The translations under genes were made by a program, and so were the position numbers. The notes below the pieces were generated by a model, which worked only from the letters and a program-made list of their open reading frames with translations, searched no databases and was not told the origin of the DNA. From positions 2,612,878 to 2,676,877 of the forward strand of contig NC_133663.1 of assembly GCF_037893015.1 (NCBI RefSeq): DNA of 64,000 bases. Direction: 5' to 3'. Positions 20,201 through 32,133 of this stretch are shown piece by piece (the stretch's first letter is position 1; each line of letters begins with the position of its first letter). This DNA comes from Macrotis lagotis (Eukaryota; Chordata; Mammalia; Peramelemorphia; Peramelidae).

Positions 20201-21334
20201 GAGTCAAGTCAAGTCAACAAACACTTGTCAACCTAGTGCTAAGGCAGAGGGTGGGAATGGTCCAAGCCTAAAACTTGGCAAGAGAAGAGTGGCTGCCGGT
20301 CTATGGGGCATGGGAGCAGAGGGACAACCGAAATGACCAACCATTGGGCTGGGATTGGAGAGGAGCTGGGCTGGAGTGACCTGAGGGTGGAGGGATTGGA
20401 GGGGAGGAGACAATGGGAGGTTCATGGTCAGAGAGAATGTCAGAATTTCCCTGGATGTGCCTGAGGGATCTAAAAGGGGGAGGCTGTGGGGCTTAGAGAG
20501 GTTGAGGAACAGATGAGGGAGATTCATGTTCCCGAGTATTTACCTGCCACAGGTGGGAAGGAGAGAAATGGTGAGCCAGGTGCAGCGTTCCTGGAGAAAG
20601 GAAGGAGGGTGACCTGGGGGGTGGTCAGGGTGCCACAACTCTGATCATTTTTCTGGGTCCCTGAGCTGGCTTCCTCTGCAATATTTTAATTCGGGAATCC
20701 TGTGCAACTTTCCTTCGAACCCTGGGGAATCCTGTTTCCAGGACTCTTGTGTGCGGCTAGTTGTGAGAAAGAGAAGAGATCTGGCGTGAAGGGAACGTCC
20801 CTTCTTCCCTCTGCCCACATCCATCAGGCAGCTTTGGAAGGGAGCTTCACGAGGACTGGATGGAAGAGTCCTTCTTAATCACCTACAGTGTGCTAAGTGC
20901 TGGGATCTAAAGGGAAAATCCAGCCAGGCCTGCTCTCAAGAAGCTTCCCTTCTCATAGGCGGAGAGAAAGCTCAGCTCAGGTTTCAGCTGCAGGAGGGGG
21001 GCAGAGGAAAAGGCAGGTGATGCTTGGAACGGGGCACACCTTCTCTGGGGGAGCAGAGACACAGGCTCCGAGCTGACATGAGTTACCTGAGATACAAGGA
21101 GTGGCCCCTGGCAGTAGAGAAGAGAGCTGGCTCTGGAGAGGAGAGAAACCCCACTCAGCAGTCTGCCAAGTAGACACCGAACCCCAGGGGGCTGTGGGAA
21201 GAGGACTCTCTCAAGAGGAACCCCAATTTCTGATGGAACAGGAGCTCTGAAGGGCTGGGTTCACACACGAATCCCACATGTATGATGCAGGATGACCAGA
21301 CTGCCATGGTCACTGTGGATTGTGGGAGAGTGAA
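20201..21334. other. Unique DNA with an L2-type scrap
   Basis: A reversed L2 3'-end scrap lies at about 20870-20960 (TGTGCTAAGTGCTGGGATCT, CTCTCAAGAAGCTTCCCTTC). Elsewhere nothing recognised. Confidence 0.45.
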
Positions 21335-21430
21335 CCCCACAATTATGGAAAAAATGCTTTGTAATGACAGATCACTGTGCCATCTTAGGAAATGTCTTTG
21401 CTAAGAGTTAATTAAGTCTGCCAATTGTTC
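21335..21430. promoter_or_regulatory. AT-rich island, candidate regulatory element
   Basis: Non-repetitive AT-rich patch with ACAATTATGGAAAAAATGC, TTGTAATGACAGATCACTG and AGAGTTAATTAAGTCTGCC. TGACAG is a TALE-homeodomain core and TTAATTAA a palindromic homeodomain site. Inferred only. Confidence 0.25.
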
Positions 21431-22929
21431 GTGAAGGAGGGGGGCAAGACCCTAGGGGTGACCCTAGAATCCAAGGGCCTAACCTTTTGAGGTCTTAACC
21501 TGAAAGCCTGAGTGCCAAGTTGGAGAGGGACAGAGTGGGAGTTCTACCATCAGCATGAACACACATCCCCTAGAGATCATGCCCTACAGCCCCCCAGGGA
21601 TACGTGGCCTCACAGACGGATGCATCATGATGTAATTCACTGGGGTTGCTGCCTCATAAGGGCAGGTGGACAACTCCAGTCGTAGGGCCCACACCCAGCT
21701 GGTAGGAATCTGGGCAGAGCATCCCCAGGCTAAGACGAAGTCTTTTTCCCCAAGTCTGGGCAGAGATCAAAACGCCCTCGTTTAGATCGTTATCTGTCTT
21801 AGGGTTAGATATTCCCAGGAGCCTCTCTGGCTTAGCATGCCAATGAGTTTGAGCCAGAAGCCAAGGGAAGCTGGGAAGGCCAAGTCTTTGGTCTCTGCTG
21901 CCTGGTCTGCAATCCTAGATTTTTTAATGCTGGTGGTGCTTAACTCAGACTATTAAAAAAATCTCCCCATCTTCGGAATCTGCCTAACAAAGGCCGACTC
22001 CTAGACAACCCTCGAATACCTGTCCTAGGCCTGGGGCTGCACCATGTACTTAGGGAAGTAAGCTGATTTGTGGGAGCATTGTGAGAGACCTTGAGGAGAG
22101 GAAATGGGGGGACAACCTGGGAGAGCTTCTTGTAGGGGGTGGTCTGAGCCGAGCCTTGAAGATAGGTGAGGATGCCAAGAAGCAGAGATGCCCACACAAA
22201 GGCAGGAAAGGGGACATCATGGATGGGGAGCTGGGGTGCAGGGGCTTGGCAGTCAGATCATGCTGAACCCCTGACCCAACAGATCAATGCAGTCATAGCA
22301 TGTCCTCCCTCAGCTGCCTTTTCTGAACTAAAAGGTGTGGAGGACTGAGTCTCTGCCAAGAACCAGGACCCCACCCAGGAGAGCAGGGTCATGGGCTCCT
22401 CTACCTTAGGGTCTGCTTACCCCCTTTTAAGGATTAGGAAACTCGGGTCCTGGGCTAGTGATTTGGATAAGATCACAGAGGCAGGACCAGGGCTCAGGCC
22501 TCCTGACTGAGTCCAGGATGATGAAGACAGTTAGGGAGTGATCAGCTCACATTACACTTAAATCTGTCCCTGTTGGTAATTGTTCGGCTGGGGATCGGCA
22601 GGGGAAAGTAGGGAAGGTGAGACACTGTCTTTAGCAGGCAAGTGGAGAGAATACTGAGAAAAGTAATACTGAGAGCAACAATGACGACCATGACAAAGGC
22701 AACAGTGACAGCCCTGTCTGGCGCTCAGGGTGGCGTGCCTTCCTCACCGGGAAGTCAGGAAGGGAGAACAGCGATTACTAGCTCTACTTTGTATAGGAGG
22801 AAACTGAGGTTCTCGGAAATGGAGTCCCCAAGATCACCTAGCTGAGAAGCGTCTACCTGCGGAAGGGCCTAAGGGACAGCATGCTCACTGACCCCACACA
22901 ATTTCCAAACACCATTTGGGTCGGCCCTG
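21431..22929. other. Mixed unique DNA and old repeats
   Basis: Reversed L2 3'-end scrap at about 22075-22215 (GAGCTTCTTGTAGGGGGTGG, GAGCCTTGAAGATAGGTGAG). Reversed MIR-like scraps lie at about 22420-22525 and 22640-22850 (AGGAAACTGAGGTTCTCGGA). No gene. Confidence 0.45.
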
Positions 22930-23214
22930 CTGACCCCCTTCCTCCTGACCCCCTTCCTCCTGACCCCCTTCCTCCTGGCCCCCTTCCTCCTGGCCCCCTT
23001 CCTCCTGACCCCCTTCCTCCTGGCCCCCTTCCTCCTGGCCCCCTTCCTCCTGACCCCCTTCCTCCTGACCCCCTTCCTCCTGACCCCCTTCCTCCTGGCC
23101 CCCTTCCTCCTGGCCCCCTTCCTCCTGACCCCCTTCCTCCTGACCCCCTTCCTCCTGACCCCCTTCCTCCTGGCCCCCTTCCTCCTGGCCCCCTTCCTCC
23201 TGACCCCCTTCCTT
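22930..23214 (+). repeat. 15-bp minisatellite, 19 units, ordered variants
   Basis: The unit is CTGACCCCCTTCCTC or CTGGCCCCCTTCCTC (one A/G difference). Nineteen units follow end to end; the last has a diverged 3' part. Marking the A-type D and the G-type G gives DDDGG-DGG-DDDGG-DDDGG-D, a 75-bp higher-order period with one shortened block. Because 15 is a multiple of 3, both strands stay open through the array (pentapeptides DPLPP/GPLPP or the reverse), which is not evidence of coding. Confidence 0.97.
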
Positions 23215-23779
23215 CCCGAGGAAAGTATTCACAGTCACAGAGTTGTTGAAATTGAGTGGTTACTCACCTGCCGTCTCAGGTACCACCACTGAAAGGGGAA
23301 AAGGAGCCCGGAGATGCGGCAGATGATGAGGGAGTGACAGAGAACACTCAGTGCTGGCTGGGCATCCTCTCCCAAGTCGCTGCCCATGAGCTGAGAGACC
23401 CCTTTCCAAGTCCTTTCTTTGGGAGGTTCAAAATGAGAATTTGTCTGGCGGTGTCTCAATTCTGTGTGATAAGTGAATTTTTCTGGTTGTTTATTTCAAT
23501 TCACTTCAATAAGCATTTTTTGAGCACCAACGTTTGTCAGGGACTAGGAAAGGGAACACTGAATGCCTCTGAGTCAGTAAGGCCCCAAGGACTTGGCGGA
23601 TGCCCCTGATCATGGCTGATGGAGGCCCTGAGGGATCCTGGGGCTAGAGCATTCTTGGGGGGCTCCAGTTGTTGGGAAGCATGAAGAAAGTTCAAAGGGT
23701 GAGGTACAAGTGCATGGGTGTGAGGCCTGGAGAGTGGATGGAGAGACCAGCATGGCCTGGAGCCAAGACTGGCCCCAAC
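23215..23779. other. Unique DNA with an L2-type scrap
   Basis: TTCACTTCAATAAGCATTTT and GAGCACCAACGTTTGTCAGG at 23500-23545 mark a decayed reversed L2 3' end. Nothing else recognised. Confidence 0.4.
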
Positions 23780-23795
23780 CACCAGCAGCTTTTTC
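23780..23795 (+). repeat. Outer SINE target-site duplication, left
   Basis: CACCAGCAGCTTTTTC, identical to 24018-24033. Confidence 0.9.
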
Positions 23796-24017
23796 TTTTT
23801 TTCTTTTTTGCAAGGCAATGGGGTTAAGTGGCTTGCCCAAGGCCACACAGCTAGGTAAGTATTAAGAGTCTGAGGGCGATACCTAGCTGTGTGGCCTTGG
23901 GCAAGTCACTTAACCCCATTTGCCTTGCAAAAATCTAAAAAAAAAGAGTCTGAGGTCGGATTTGAACTCCTAACTCCAGAGCTGGTGCTCTATCCACTGC
24001 GCCACCTAGCCACCCTT
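23796..24017 (-). mobile_element. WSINE1-type SINE split by a second SINE
   Basis: Minus-strand element from TTTTTTCTTTTTTGCAAGGC to GCCACCTAGCCACCCTT. It is interrupted at 23876-23943 by an opposite-strand SINE tail. A perfect 16-bp duplication flanks the whole. Confidence 0.93.
23876..23943 (+). mobile_element. 5'-truncated SINE inserted within a SINE
   Basis: Only the 3' third is present (ACCTAGCTGTGTGGCCTTGG, GTCACTTAACCCCATTTGCC, then A-rich tail). AAGAGTCTGAGG occurs on both sides (23864-23875 and 23944-23955), a 12-bp target-site duplication that also belongs to the host SINE. Confidence 0.88.
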
Positions 24018-24033
24018 CACCAGCAGCTTTTTC
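24018..24033 (+). repeat. Outer SINE target-site duplication, right
   Basis: CACCAGCAGCTTTTTC, identical to 23780-23795. Confidence 0.9.
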
Positions 24034-24529
24034 AATGGGGATTCTGGCCAGGAACTCAACCTTAGAATTCCACACTTGATTTAAATATGAAGGTGTTTAT
24101 AGATCGATAGATAGATCGACAGATTGATACTCTATGACCCTAATACTGATAATCAACTACATGTCCATTCAGAGGGATTTTGCGTGGGGTTGGAGACTGA
24201 GAGAGAAGACATTGCTCCGGTTCACTCTGGGGTGGGGGCTGAGCCTCCTGGACAGTTTCTGTGAGATGGTTCTGGAGCCCACCTCCTAGGTTGCCTCTGA
24301 GCCTGGTGATGAGAGAGCTCACGAGATGGGTCGGTAGCACCCAGGATGGGGGCTGGTATGATGGTCCCTCTGTATCCTTCTCCCTGCCCCCCTCCATGCT
24401 GATGCCTCACCCCTGTTATCATCCCAATTTGCCTTATTTATAGCTTGCATGTGTGTTGTCTCCTGGGGAATCCTTGAGAAGAGACTGTTTTTGCCCTTCT
24501 CTGCATCCCCAGGGCTTCACCTGGCACAT
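24034..24529. other. Unique DNA
   Basis: Contains a short GATA-type run at 24101-24125. No gene recognised. Confidence 0.4.
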
Positions 24530-24544
24530 GGTATGTCCTTTATT

Positions 24545-24694
24545 TTTTTTTTAAATTTTATTTATTTAAGGCAGTGGAGTTAAGTGACTTGCCCAAGGTC
24601 ACACAGCTAGGCAATTATTATGTGTCTGAGTCTGGATTTGAACTCAGGTCCTCCTGACTCCAGGAGCGCTATCCACTGTGCCACCTAGCTGCCT
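24545..24694 (-). mobile_element. WSINE1-type SINE with TSD
   Basis: Minus-strand copy from poly-T/TTTATTTAAGGCAGTGGAG to CACCTAGCTGCC, with a small deletion in the head (CCAGGAGCGCTATCC). Flanks GGTATGTCCTTTATT (24530-24544) and GGTGTGCCCTTTATT (24695-24709) match at 13 of 15. Confidence 0.85.
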
Positions 24695-24709
24695 GGTGTG
24701 CCCTTTATT

Positions 24710-25732
24710 GTTTGCTGACTAACTGACTGCCCGCCTCACATCCCCACCAACACGAAGGGCCTACATTAAAGTCATTGCAGTGATCTAGACTGCCGAGTTC
24801 TCTTTTCAATAGTGGCCTGGACTCTCCCCCATGGACCCGGGGGCAGCATTTGTCAAAGAACACTGGAGCTGAACGTTTTCTGAGGGAACCTTGGGCCCGA
24901 GCCCCCGTCTACGCTCCTGTGGGGGTGACTAAGGCTGCGCAGCTGGGGAGCAGCAGATTTGGGGCTTGCACTTCAAGGCCGCTGCTCTTGCCATCATGGC
25001 GAGTTTGGGAATGGCTCTGGCTCCATCTGGAGAGTCTTGTCCTGAGAAGCTCTATGGAAAAGGGCATGCCGTGTTCAACCACCCAGGGGAAAGGAGCAGG
25101 TTAAGAGACCCCGCTTTGCACCAGCTCTCTGTTGTCTTTATCTTTCTCTTGACAGCTGCCCTTTGCCCACCCCTGCATTGGTATCTGGCGTGGGACTCCA
25201 TGGGATGTGAGCCGTGATAACCCTCTTCAAAGCCCAGCCGTCTGCCAAGACCATGGTTCAGCACCCTCCGAGGAGGGTGGTTCCCCCCTGTGGTTCCCCC
25301 CTCACCATGTTCGTGGAAGGGCAATGAAGGACTCTGGGCCCTGAACAGAATCACAGAACAGCCAGAATAATCCATTTGGACTCATTAAGAGTCATAAGAA
25401 CTGAAGCCACGCAGGCGGTTTCCATTTGCAGACAGTTCTTCATCCTCCAAAGGTCAACCCAGCAAACAGTCGGACCCAGAGATGCCGAAGGAGAAAGCCA
25501 GCCAAGCCAACGACTGCGCTCCCCCAGCCGTGGTTACTGGAGGAGGCTGGTGGAGCCGCAGGGAGGCGTCGTGTTGGGGAGACGCAGATCAGTTATATGG
25601 CGAGCCCGTGGTCCAAGGCTAGTCAGAGGCAGAAGACAAGCCTTCTTGACCCGAGTTCAGCATGTTGAGAGGTATAATTAATGGGATGTGGTATGATATG
25701 ACATGGGGTGAGGTGACAGAGCATATGTCATT
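24710..25732. other. Unique GC-rich DNA
   Basis: No repeat or gene recognised. Some CpG clustering near 25490-25600 but no CpG island by eye. Confidence 0.4.
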
Positions 25733-25901
25733 GCTGTTTTGAGTCATAGCTGACTCTGTGACCCCCCATTGGGGGGTGTTCCTGGCTAAATACTGGAGTG
25801 GTTTGCCAGATGAAGAAGTGAGGCAAAGAGAAGGGTCTACAGCTGGATTTGAACTCAGATCTTCCTGCCTCCAGTCCAGCACTCTATCTAGCCATCCTGG
25901 G
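25733..25901 (-). mobile_element. Long tRNA-type SINE (MAR1/THER-like)
   Basis: Reversed: TTTGAGTCATAGCTGACTCT, GTGACCCCCCATTGGGG, GAGTGGTTTGCCAGATGAAG, AGCTGGATTTGAACTCAGAT, TCCAGCACTCTATCTAGCC. The extended tail marks the long family. Confidence 0.72.
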
Positions 25902-28595
25902 ACAATTCAATAGAGGAGGTACATCCAACAGGGCGCCCCTTTTGTAGAGTTCAGGATCAGACAAGGTTCCATGACGGGCAGGACTGGATAGAAAAGGAGC
26001 AGGGGCTGCCCCGGATAACCGGCCTGGCCTGGGAGCCCCCTTCTCTCCAGCCTGTGCAGAGAGCCCGACCACGGTGACTGCCCCGTGGACCTGGAGCAGG
26101 GGGAGACATCACGCTTGAGGCCGATCTGCTCAGCCGCTGACAACGAGGAGCCTCCTTCAGTGGTCTCAGAGCCAGACCGCAGGCACCGGTCATTCGGAAT
26201 CTGATCTTCTCTTTGTTGGCATTTTCTGAGCTGACGCTGTCCTGCAGAGGGCAGAGTCAGGGCTCCTCGCCTCCCCTGACCATCAGGAGCAGTCTCCATG
26301 AGTGCCTTCTGCTCGGCCATCGTGGGCCTTTACCCAGACTGCTCTACAGGGGTCACCCAAGTCTGGCCACACGTCCCTCCCTGTTTAGAAAGAGAGGAGC
26401 CGGCTCTGAGTCTGGGAAGCAAGGCAGTCAGAGGAAAGACAAAACTGTTGGGGAAGGAGGAAGACAGCTGGAGGAAACCGAGTCTGATGCTGCTGATGCC
26501 CCTGGCCTGCTGCCTTCCATTGGTCTGCGGGTTTGTCCTACCTGGCTCCCACAAAGCTGTGGAAGGGCAAACTGACCCAGTGACTTGGGAGGAAAATGTG
26601 GGGAGAGCTGGGAGAGAGGCTGAAACACCAGGCAGAGAGGTGGCTGGCCTTACTGGTGGCTGGCTCCAAAGGGTCAGCAAGTGATGGTGACGGAGGAGGT
26701 GAGGCAAGGGTGGCCTTCCTAAGCTAGAGGCTGCCCATGCGGCCTCGGGACCAGCAGTCTCTGTTGGGGACCGGTCTCCTCTTCTCCAAGGTCTCTATCC
26801 TGAAGGGTCAGAAAATGGGAAATGAACCCCCAGAAGTCAGTCAAAGAGCTCCCTTAGAATCTCAGTCGTCCAGGCCCTGGGCTGATGCTTCTGTGTTCCT
26901 GGGATCTCCAGCCTCATCATAGCCTGGCATCGTTGCCACATCACATTTGAAAACCAAGGAGGCTGAGAGAATCTCAGGCTATCTGGTAGATGTATCCACC
27001 GGGTTAGAGGTGAGAGGCAGGCTTAGCCCCCAGACCAGGGAGGACGGTCAAGCTGACCCTTGGATCAAAGCTATGGCACAGTACCCGGATGGGCTGCAGC
27101 AGCGGCTGCACCCTCCCCCCACACCGGCTAGCCGGGAGCTCCCCTGGAACTCCTTCATTTGCTATCCGTGCCACCCCCAGCCAGCCTGGCAGGCACACCC
27201 ACGCAGGAGAAGATGGCTTTGCAGAGGCAAGATGGAATGCTGCCAGCCGGATGCTGCCCCAGGAAGCTCTTGGGGAGCTCCAACACTGGCATTCCCAGAC
27301 CCAGATGGCTGCAGGAGCTGAGGGCTGTTCATGATGGAGCAGGAGGAGACAGATCCTTCTCAGTGCTCTGGGCAGCTGGGTGAGGAGCAATTGGCCCCTT
27401 GGGGTCGAAGACCTTGAGAGATCTGAAGCCCAGAAGCCCTGGACTGGCTTTCTCTGGGCCCTGTCCCCACAGGGTGCTGCTTCAGACAGTCCAGGAAAAT
27501 GCCACAAGCTAGGCCTGGAGTGAGGGGCTCTGGGGTTAGAGATGACATAGAACAGATGGAGAAATTGCTCTGATAATTCTCAGCTGTCCCAAGGGTAGGC
27601 TCAGGCTCAGGAGCCACCAATTCTGTATCTGTTCAGCCCCTTGGTCAGTCCATCAGGAAGCATTTATTGAGCTCCTAAAATGTGGGGTGCATGGGGTGTT
27701 CATGGGGATGAGCATCTCTGCTGGGAGGACAACTCTTTCTCTTTAGTGTCAGGCCTCCAGAAACAGTCATGGCAGATGGGCTATATCAGGTTGAGGGTAA
27801 CTGAGGAGTCTCGAACCCATCAGTGAGTTAGGGGATATTTGTCCCAAATATGTGAAGACTTCCCCTGGTAGAATGGGGGAACGTGAACAAGTTGTTCCAA
27901 GGACCGCGGAACCAAGCTGGTCAAACATTGATGACATCCACTGCATCCCAGGCCATTGGCATTTTGCCTGCCCCTGGACTTCAATGACTCTGCCTCATTT
28001 CAACCCAATTCCCATCAATCAAGACATCATCACTCATTATCACCCGTGAGCTCACCGGTGCTCTTTGGCGAACAGGGACAAAGGGCCATGGCAGCGGCAC
28101 TCTACATAGGCTTGTCTCATTTGAATAGAGGATGTCAGGACAAGGTTCCTCACTTTCACAATGGGATTTTCCAAATAAAATTTCATGTTCTCTCTGGCCG
28201 CCTGAAGCTGTTTTGGGATACTGGGGAGGCACGGACCCAAGATTTTTCCTACCATAAAAGCAGAATAAGAAATCCCTAGGCAGGAAGAAATATACTATAA
28301 ACAGCCAAGCAAGCAGACAATACCTTCCTGCCAACTTTGGCTTTCTCAGGGACTCCTTAAGAAGCAGATGTGCTAAGGAGAGATGTGCTAAGCTCATATG
28401 GGCTCTGGGGGGGCCCATGTTCAGTGTGAGCATTTGCAGCTTGGAACTGGGCAAATACTACAAATTAGGACATGATTTATGGTTCTATGGGTTGTCTCGG
28501 CTTAAAGAAAGTGAAGGAGAAAATGTTAATGATGCAGATTAAATTTAGAATGTGTCCTGCATCCATCTGCCTGTCTGCCTGTCTCTGGCTATCAT
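25902..28595. other. Unique DNA, 2.7 kb
   Basis: No gene or clear repeat except a reversed L2-type scrap near 27640-27700 (CAGGAAGCATTTATTGAGCT). Overlapping open frames of 110-167 codons, the longest at 27004-27507 on the minus strand, have no recognisable domain or start context. Confidence 0.4.
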
Positions 28596-28693
<98 letters not shown>

Positions 28694-28758
28694 TCTATCT
28701 GTCTGTCTGTCTGTCTATCCATCTATCTATCTGTTTTTCTGTCTGTCATCTATCTATC

Positions 28759-28805
<47 letters not shown>

Positions 28806-29085
28806 ATCTCTCTGTCCATCCATCTATCAGTCTATTTATTTATCTGCCTGTCCATTCATCTGTCTGTCTATCTATGCATCTATTTATCTAGCTAGCTATC
28901 TGACTGTCCATCTGTCTGTCTGTCTGTCTGTCTGACTATCTATCCATCCAATTATCTGTCTTTCTATCTATCTATTTCTGTCTGTCTTTCTATCCATCTA
29001 TCCAGCCATCTCTCTCTGGCTCTCTCTAATCTATTCGTCTATCTGTCTATCTATCCATTTATCTATCTATCTATTAATATGGATA
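28596..29085 (+). repeat. Compound microsatellite TC-TG-TCTG-TCTA
   Basis: Pure (TC)n to about 28658, (TG)n 28659-28691, TCTG units, then (ATCT)n pure at about 28758-28804. A long tail of mixed TCTA, TCTG and TCCA units follows to about 29085. The (TG)n part can adopt Z-DNA. Confidence 0.97.
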
Positions 29086-29150
29086 GATGGATATACGTGT
29101 TTGTGTATACACACTCCAAAAGCTTATGTGTATATAATATACATGTATCT

Positions 29151-29320
29151 TGGGGCAGCTGGGTGGCACCACAGTGCATGGAGGTCTGGACCGGAGTCAG
29201 GAAGTTTCCACTTCATGAGTTCAAATCCAGCCCCAGATGCTTCCCAAGTGGGTGACCCTGGGCAAGTCATTTCATCCTATTTGTCTCAGTTTCCTCATCT
29301 GTTAAATGAAGTGGACACAC
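29151..29320 (+). mobile_element. tRNA-type SINE
   Basis: GGGGCAGCTGGGTGGCACC, GGAGTCAGGAAGTTTCCACT, GAGTTCAAATCCAGCCCCAG, CCTGGGCAAGTCATTTCATC and CTCAGTTTCCTCATCTGTTA in order. It abuts the compound microsatellite. Confidence 0.82.
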
Positions 29321-29897
29321 ATCCATTTCTTGAGAAATAGGTGTTCTACATTTACAAGCACACCCCTGGTTGGGACCCATGGGGAGCCAAGGGCTCTGGG
29401 GGTGGCCTCCAGACCAAGAAGCAGGATATGCCTTGGAGGAGCTCCCAAGAAGCCCGGGCCACTCAAGAGCTTCTCTTCGGGGCAGCAGGTCAGAAGGTGG
29501 AGAGAGGTGAAAGGTTTCTTTTACATAAAAGAAACAAGATAAAGAAACAGCATAGAAGGGAGGAGAAAATTCTTATGCTTCTTGAGGGAGGGAATGGGAG
29601 GGGAGAGGGAAGAGAGTTTTCCCTTCCTCCTCCTCCTCTCCTCCTGGAACATCCCTTGCTCCAAGGCTCCTGACTCAGGAAAGAATTGCTGAGTCTGGAG
29701 GGCACCTTGCCAGGGCTCAACCAAATGACGTTAAAGAAAACACTAAGCAGAGAGCTGAGCAACGAAGGGAGCCTCATGCTTGTCTAGGGCTCAGGCGGTG
29801 GCTCCTCGGTTTCTTTGACCAGGAAAAACAGGGAAGATGAGCGAAGGTCTGTGTAGGACCTGCCCCAGACTGAGGGGAAAACAGGGCTGGCTGCCAG
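29321..29897. other. Unique DNA
   Basis: No gene recognised; a purine-rich patch near 29550-29640. Confidence 0.4.
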
Positions 29898-29919
29898 ACA
29901 CACACACACACACACACAC
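29898..29919 (+). repeat. (AC)11 microsatellite
   Basis: Eleven AC units. Confidence 0.95.
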
Positions 29920-29964
29920 GGGACGAATGAGGGAGTCAGGAAGAAATACATGAAGACATGCTTA

Positions 29965-30110
29965 TTGACTAGTTGCCATATGTGAGGCCCTCTAGGTGCT
30001 GGGGATCCCAAAACACAAGCATATAAAAGACCCGTCTCTCATAGTCCTCATCAGTCCTCAAGAGGCTCACATTCCAAAGTGGGGAGGGAGAATGGGGGGG
30101 CAGGATGCCG
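29965..30110 (-). mobile_element. L2 3'-end fragment
   Basis: AGTTGCCATATGTGAGGCCC, GGTGCTGGGGATCCCAAAAC, TCAAGAGGCTCACATTCCAA: the reversed L2 3' end also seen at 38035, 62518 and 63595. Confidence 0.6.
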
Positions 30111-32133
30111 CAAACAGAGCAATGGTGGCCCTCGCGGGGCCTGGGCTGCTGTGCCTTGGGGATGCCGAGTGGAGTCGATAGGCAATTGATTGGCACATTT
30201 TTTCCAGGAACCATGGAAGTGTGGATTTGATCAACACTTTGTGTCCATGGCAATTGGGTGTTTCATTTTCTTTCCAACAGACACAAAGGACCACACGTTC
30301 CCATCATTTCCATCCCAAGCCCTAGTAACACCCAAGATTAGATGTGTCCCCTTCGGTGAGGTTGGCTCAGAATGATTGAGAACCAATCTGAGCAATCCTC
30401 CTCCAGGGGGAGGTGCTGTCTCCCCACCATCAGTAACAGGAGCCTCCGTGGGTGCCTGTTCAGAGGGTCCTATCCCCAGCCAAAGGGAAGAGAACGAATG
30501 AATGATGAACAGGATGAAGGAAACATTTACTGAGCACCTACTTGGGCCAGGGTCCAGACATGTGGGGAATGAAAATGCAAGAGGGACCCAGATTCCCCCC
30601 ATTTTTTATTGCTTAGAGAGGAGACGTGACTTGCCCAGGGCTCTAGGGCTGCTCTAAGAGTCTGAATTTGAATTTGGGTCTTTTTGTCTCCAAACCCAGT
30701 GCTTTAACTCAGAGGCAGTGAAGCTTCCTTCAGGATTCTGGCTCCTCTTACGGAACTGAATCACAGCGACAGTGACTGTGAATGCCAGGTGGGGTGGTGA
30801 GGATGATGATGAACATCACTTCCAATATGCAAGCTGCCCTCAGCTCCTGCTGGCCCCTGGGCCCTGGGACAGGGAGGACCTAGCCGAACCTGCATCTCCA
30901 AAGCCCTTGGCGTTGTCAGATGGCTCGGCGCCAGACACTGAGAAGAAATCATCAGTGGAAGTGGCGGGGACATCTGTCTGCGTTCATTAACTCTGGCTTG
31001 GCTGCTGCTCCCTAAGGCCCATGGGACCTCTCCGAAGGACTTGCGGCAGAAACCGCCCTTCTGTGCGCTGTCCTCGCAGGAGAGGGGAGTCCCATGGGAG
31101 CTGCTCTATTTGTTCGGCCTGTGATTGGCTGGGAGACCCTTACTGAGCGCTTCTCATCCCTGTCTTCCTGGTCCTGATGGCGCCTCTTCCTTGCACATGT
31201 CTTCTTGCTCCGCTCTCTCTTAGCTAACGTCCCCGGAGTTTTTATCCTTTTCAGGATTTTCACATGACCAGTAAGAGCTTTTCCAGACCAGATGGTTTTA
31301 GGACCCAAGTGAATGGTTTTCAAGTGGCAGAATTTTAGTAATCATTATAGGGAAAGGGGGGGGCAGTCCTGGGGTGGGGGCAGAGCCTGCTGTTGCCATG
31401 GATGAGCATCCCGACAGGCAGATGAAGGCTCCCCTTACTATCCCCTTGCTTAATCTCCTCGGTCATAAAGTGAACTGACTGTGCCAGTCCTTAATTTGGA
31501 GGGGGGGTTCTGGGCCAGACCTAGCCCTTCCCCTGCATTGTCCCCCCAGAGAGCAATGCCAGCCTGGGCTCTGGCTTTGGCATTTCTCCAACTCAGAAAG
31601 GGTATTCGGCTCAATTTCCCTCCCTCTGGAGAAATGGAAAGAAGGAGGAGAGGGCTCCAGGCCCATCCCAGAGCTTTGCTCACCACTTCCAGCCTGGACA
31701 TTGGGTCCTCAGAGGCCAAGCCAATTAGCAGCCTCTCTATGAGCATTCCGGGGCCCTGGGAAACACCGGCACAAGAACCGGCACGGTTCTCCAGCTGGCT
31801 GGGAAGAGCTGGATCCAAGGAGGGGACTGAGGCCTGAACATCCACAAAAGATTGAATTCTGGACCACAGCCCTGCAGGATGCTTCAGGGCCCCAGAGTCT
31901 CTTTGATTTCACAAACAGCTTCCCCAAAATGGGTTGGGGTGTTCTCAGGGAGCAAAGGCAGCATGATGGAAAGCCAGACCTTCTGCATTTGCAGGTCATT
32001 GTAGTAAGCCTCCAGGGCTATTGCTCAGGACACCCAAGGGCTCCAGGGGCTGGAAGATATCCTGGGAAAAAAGCCTCACTCGCCTGGGAGAGAGAGAGAA
32101 AGGGATGAGGGAGAGGGGACAAGGAGAGAAATA

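Noticed and set aside
22881-23249. Proline-rich repeat protein (PLPPD/PLPPG)
   Set aside because: A 15-bp unit keeps frames open on both strands; no promoter, conserved flank or family match.
27004-27507. 167-codon minus-strand frame and overlapping plus-strand frames
   Set aside because: Several frames are open together in GC-rich DNA, which points to composition rather than coding.
28552-29085. CRISPR-like periodicity
   Set aside because: Simple tetranucleotide microsatellite without spacers; this is a eukaryotic genome.
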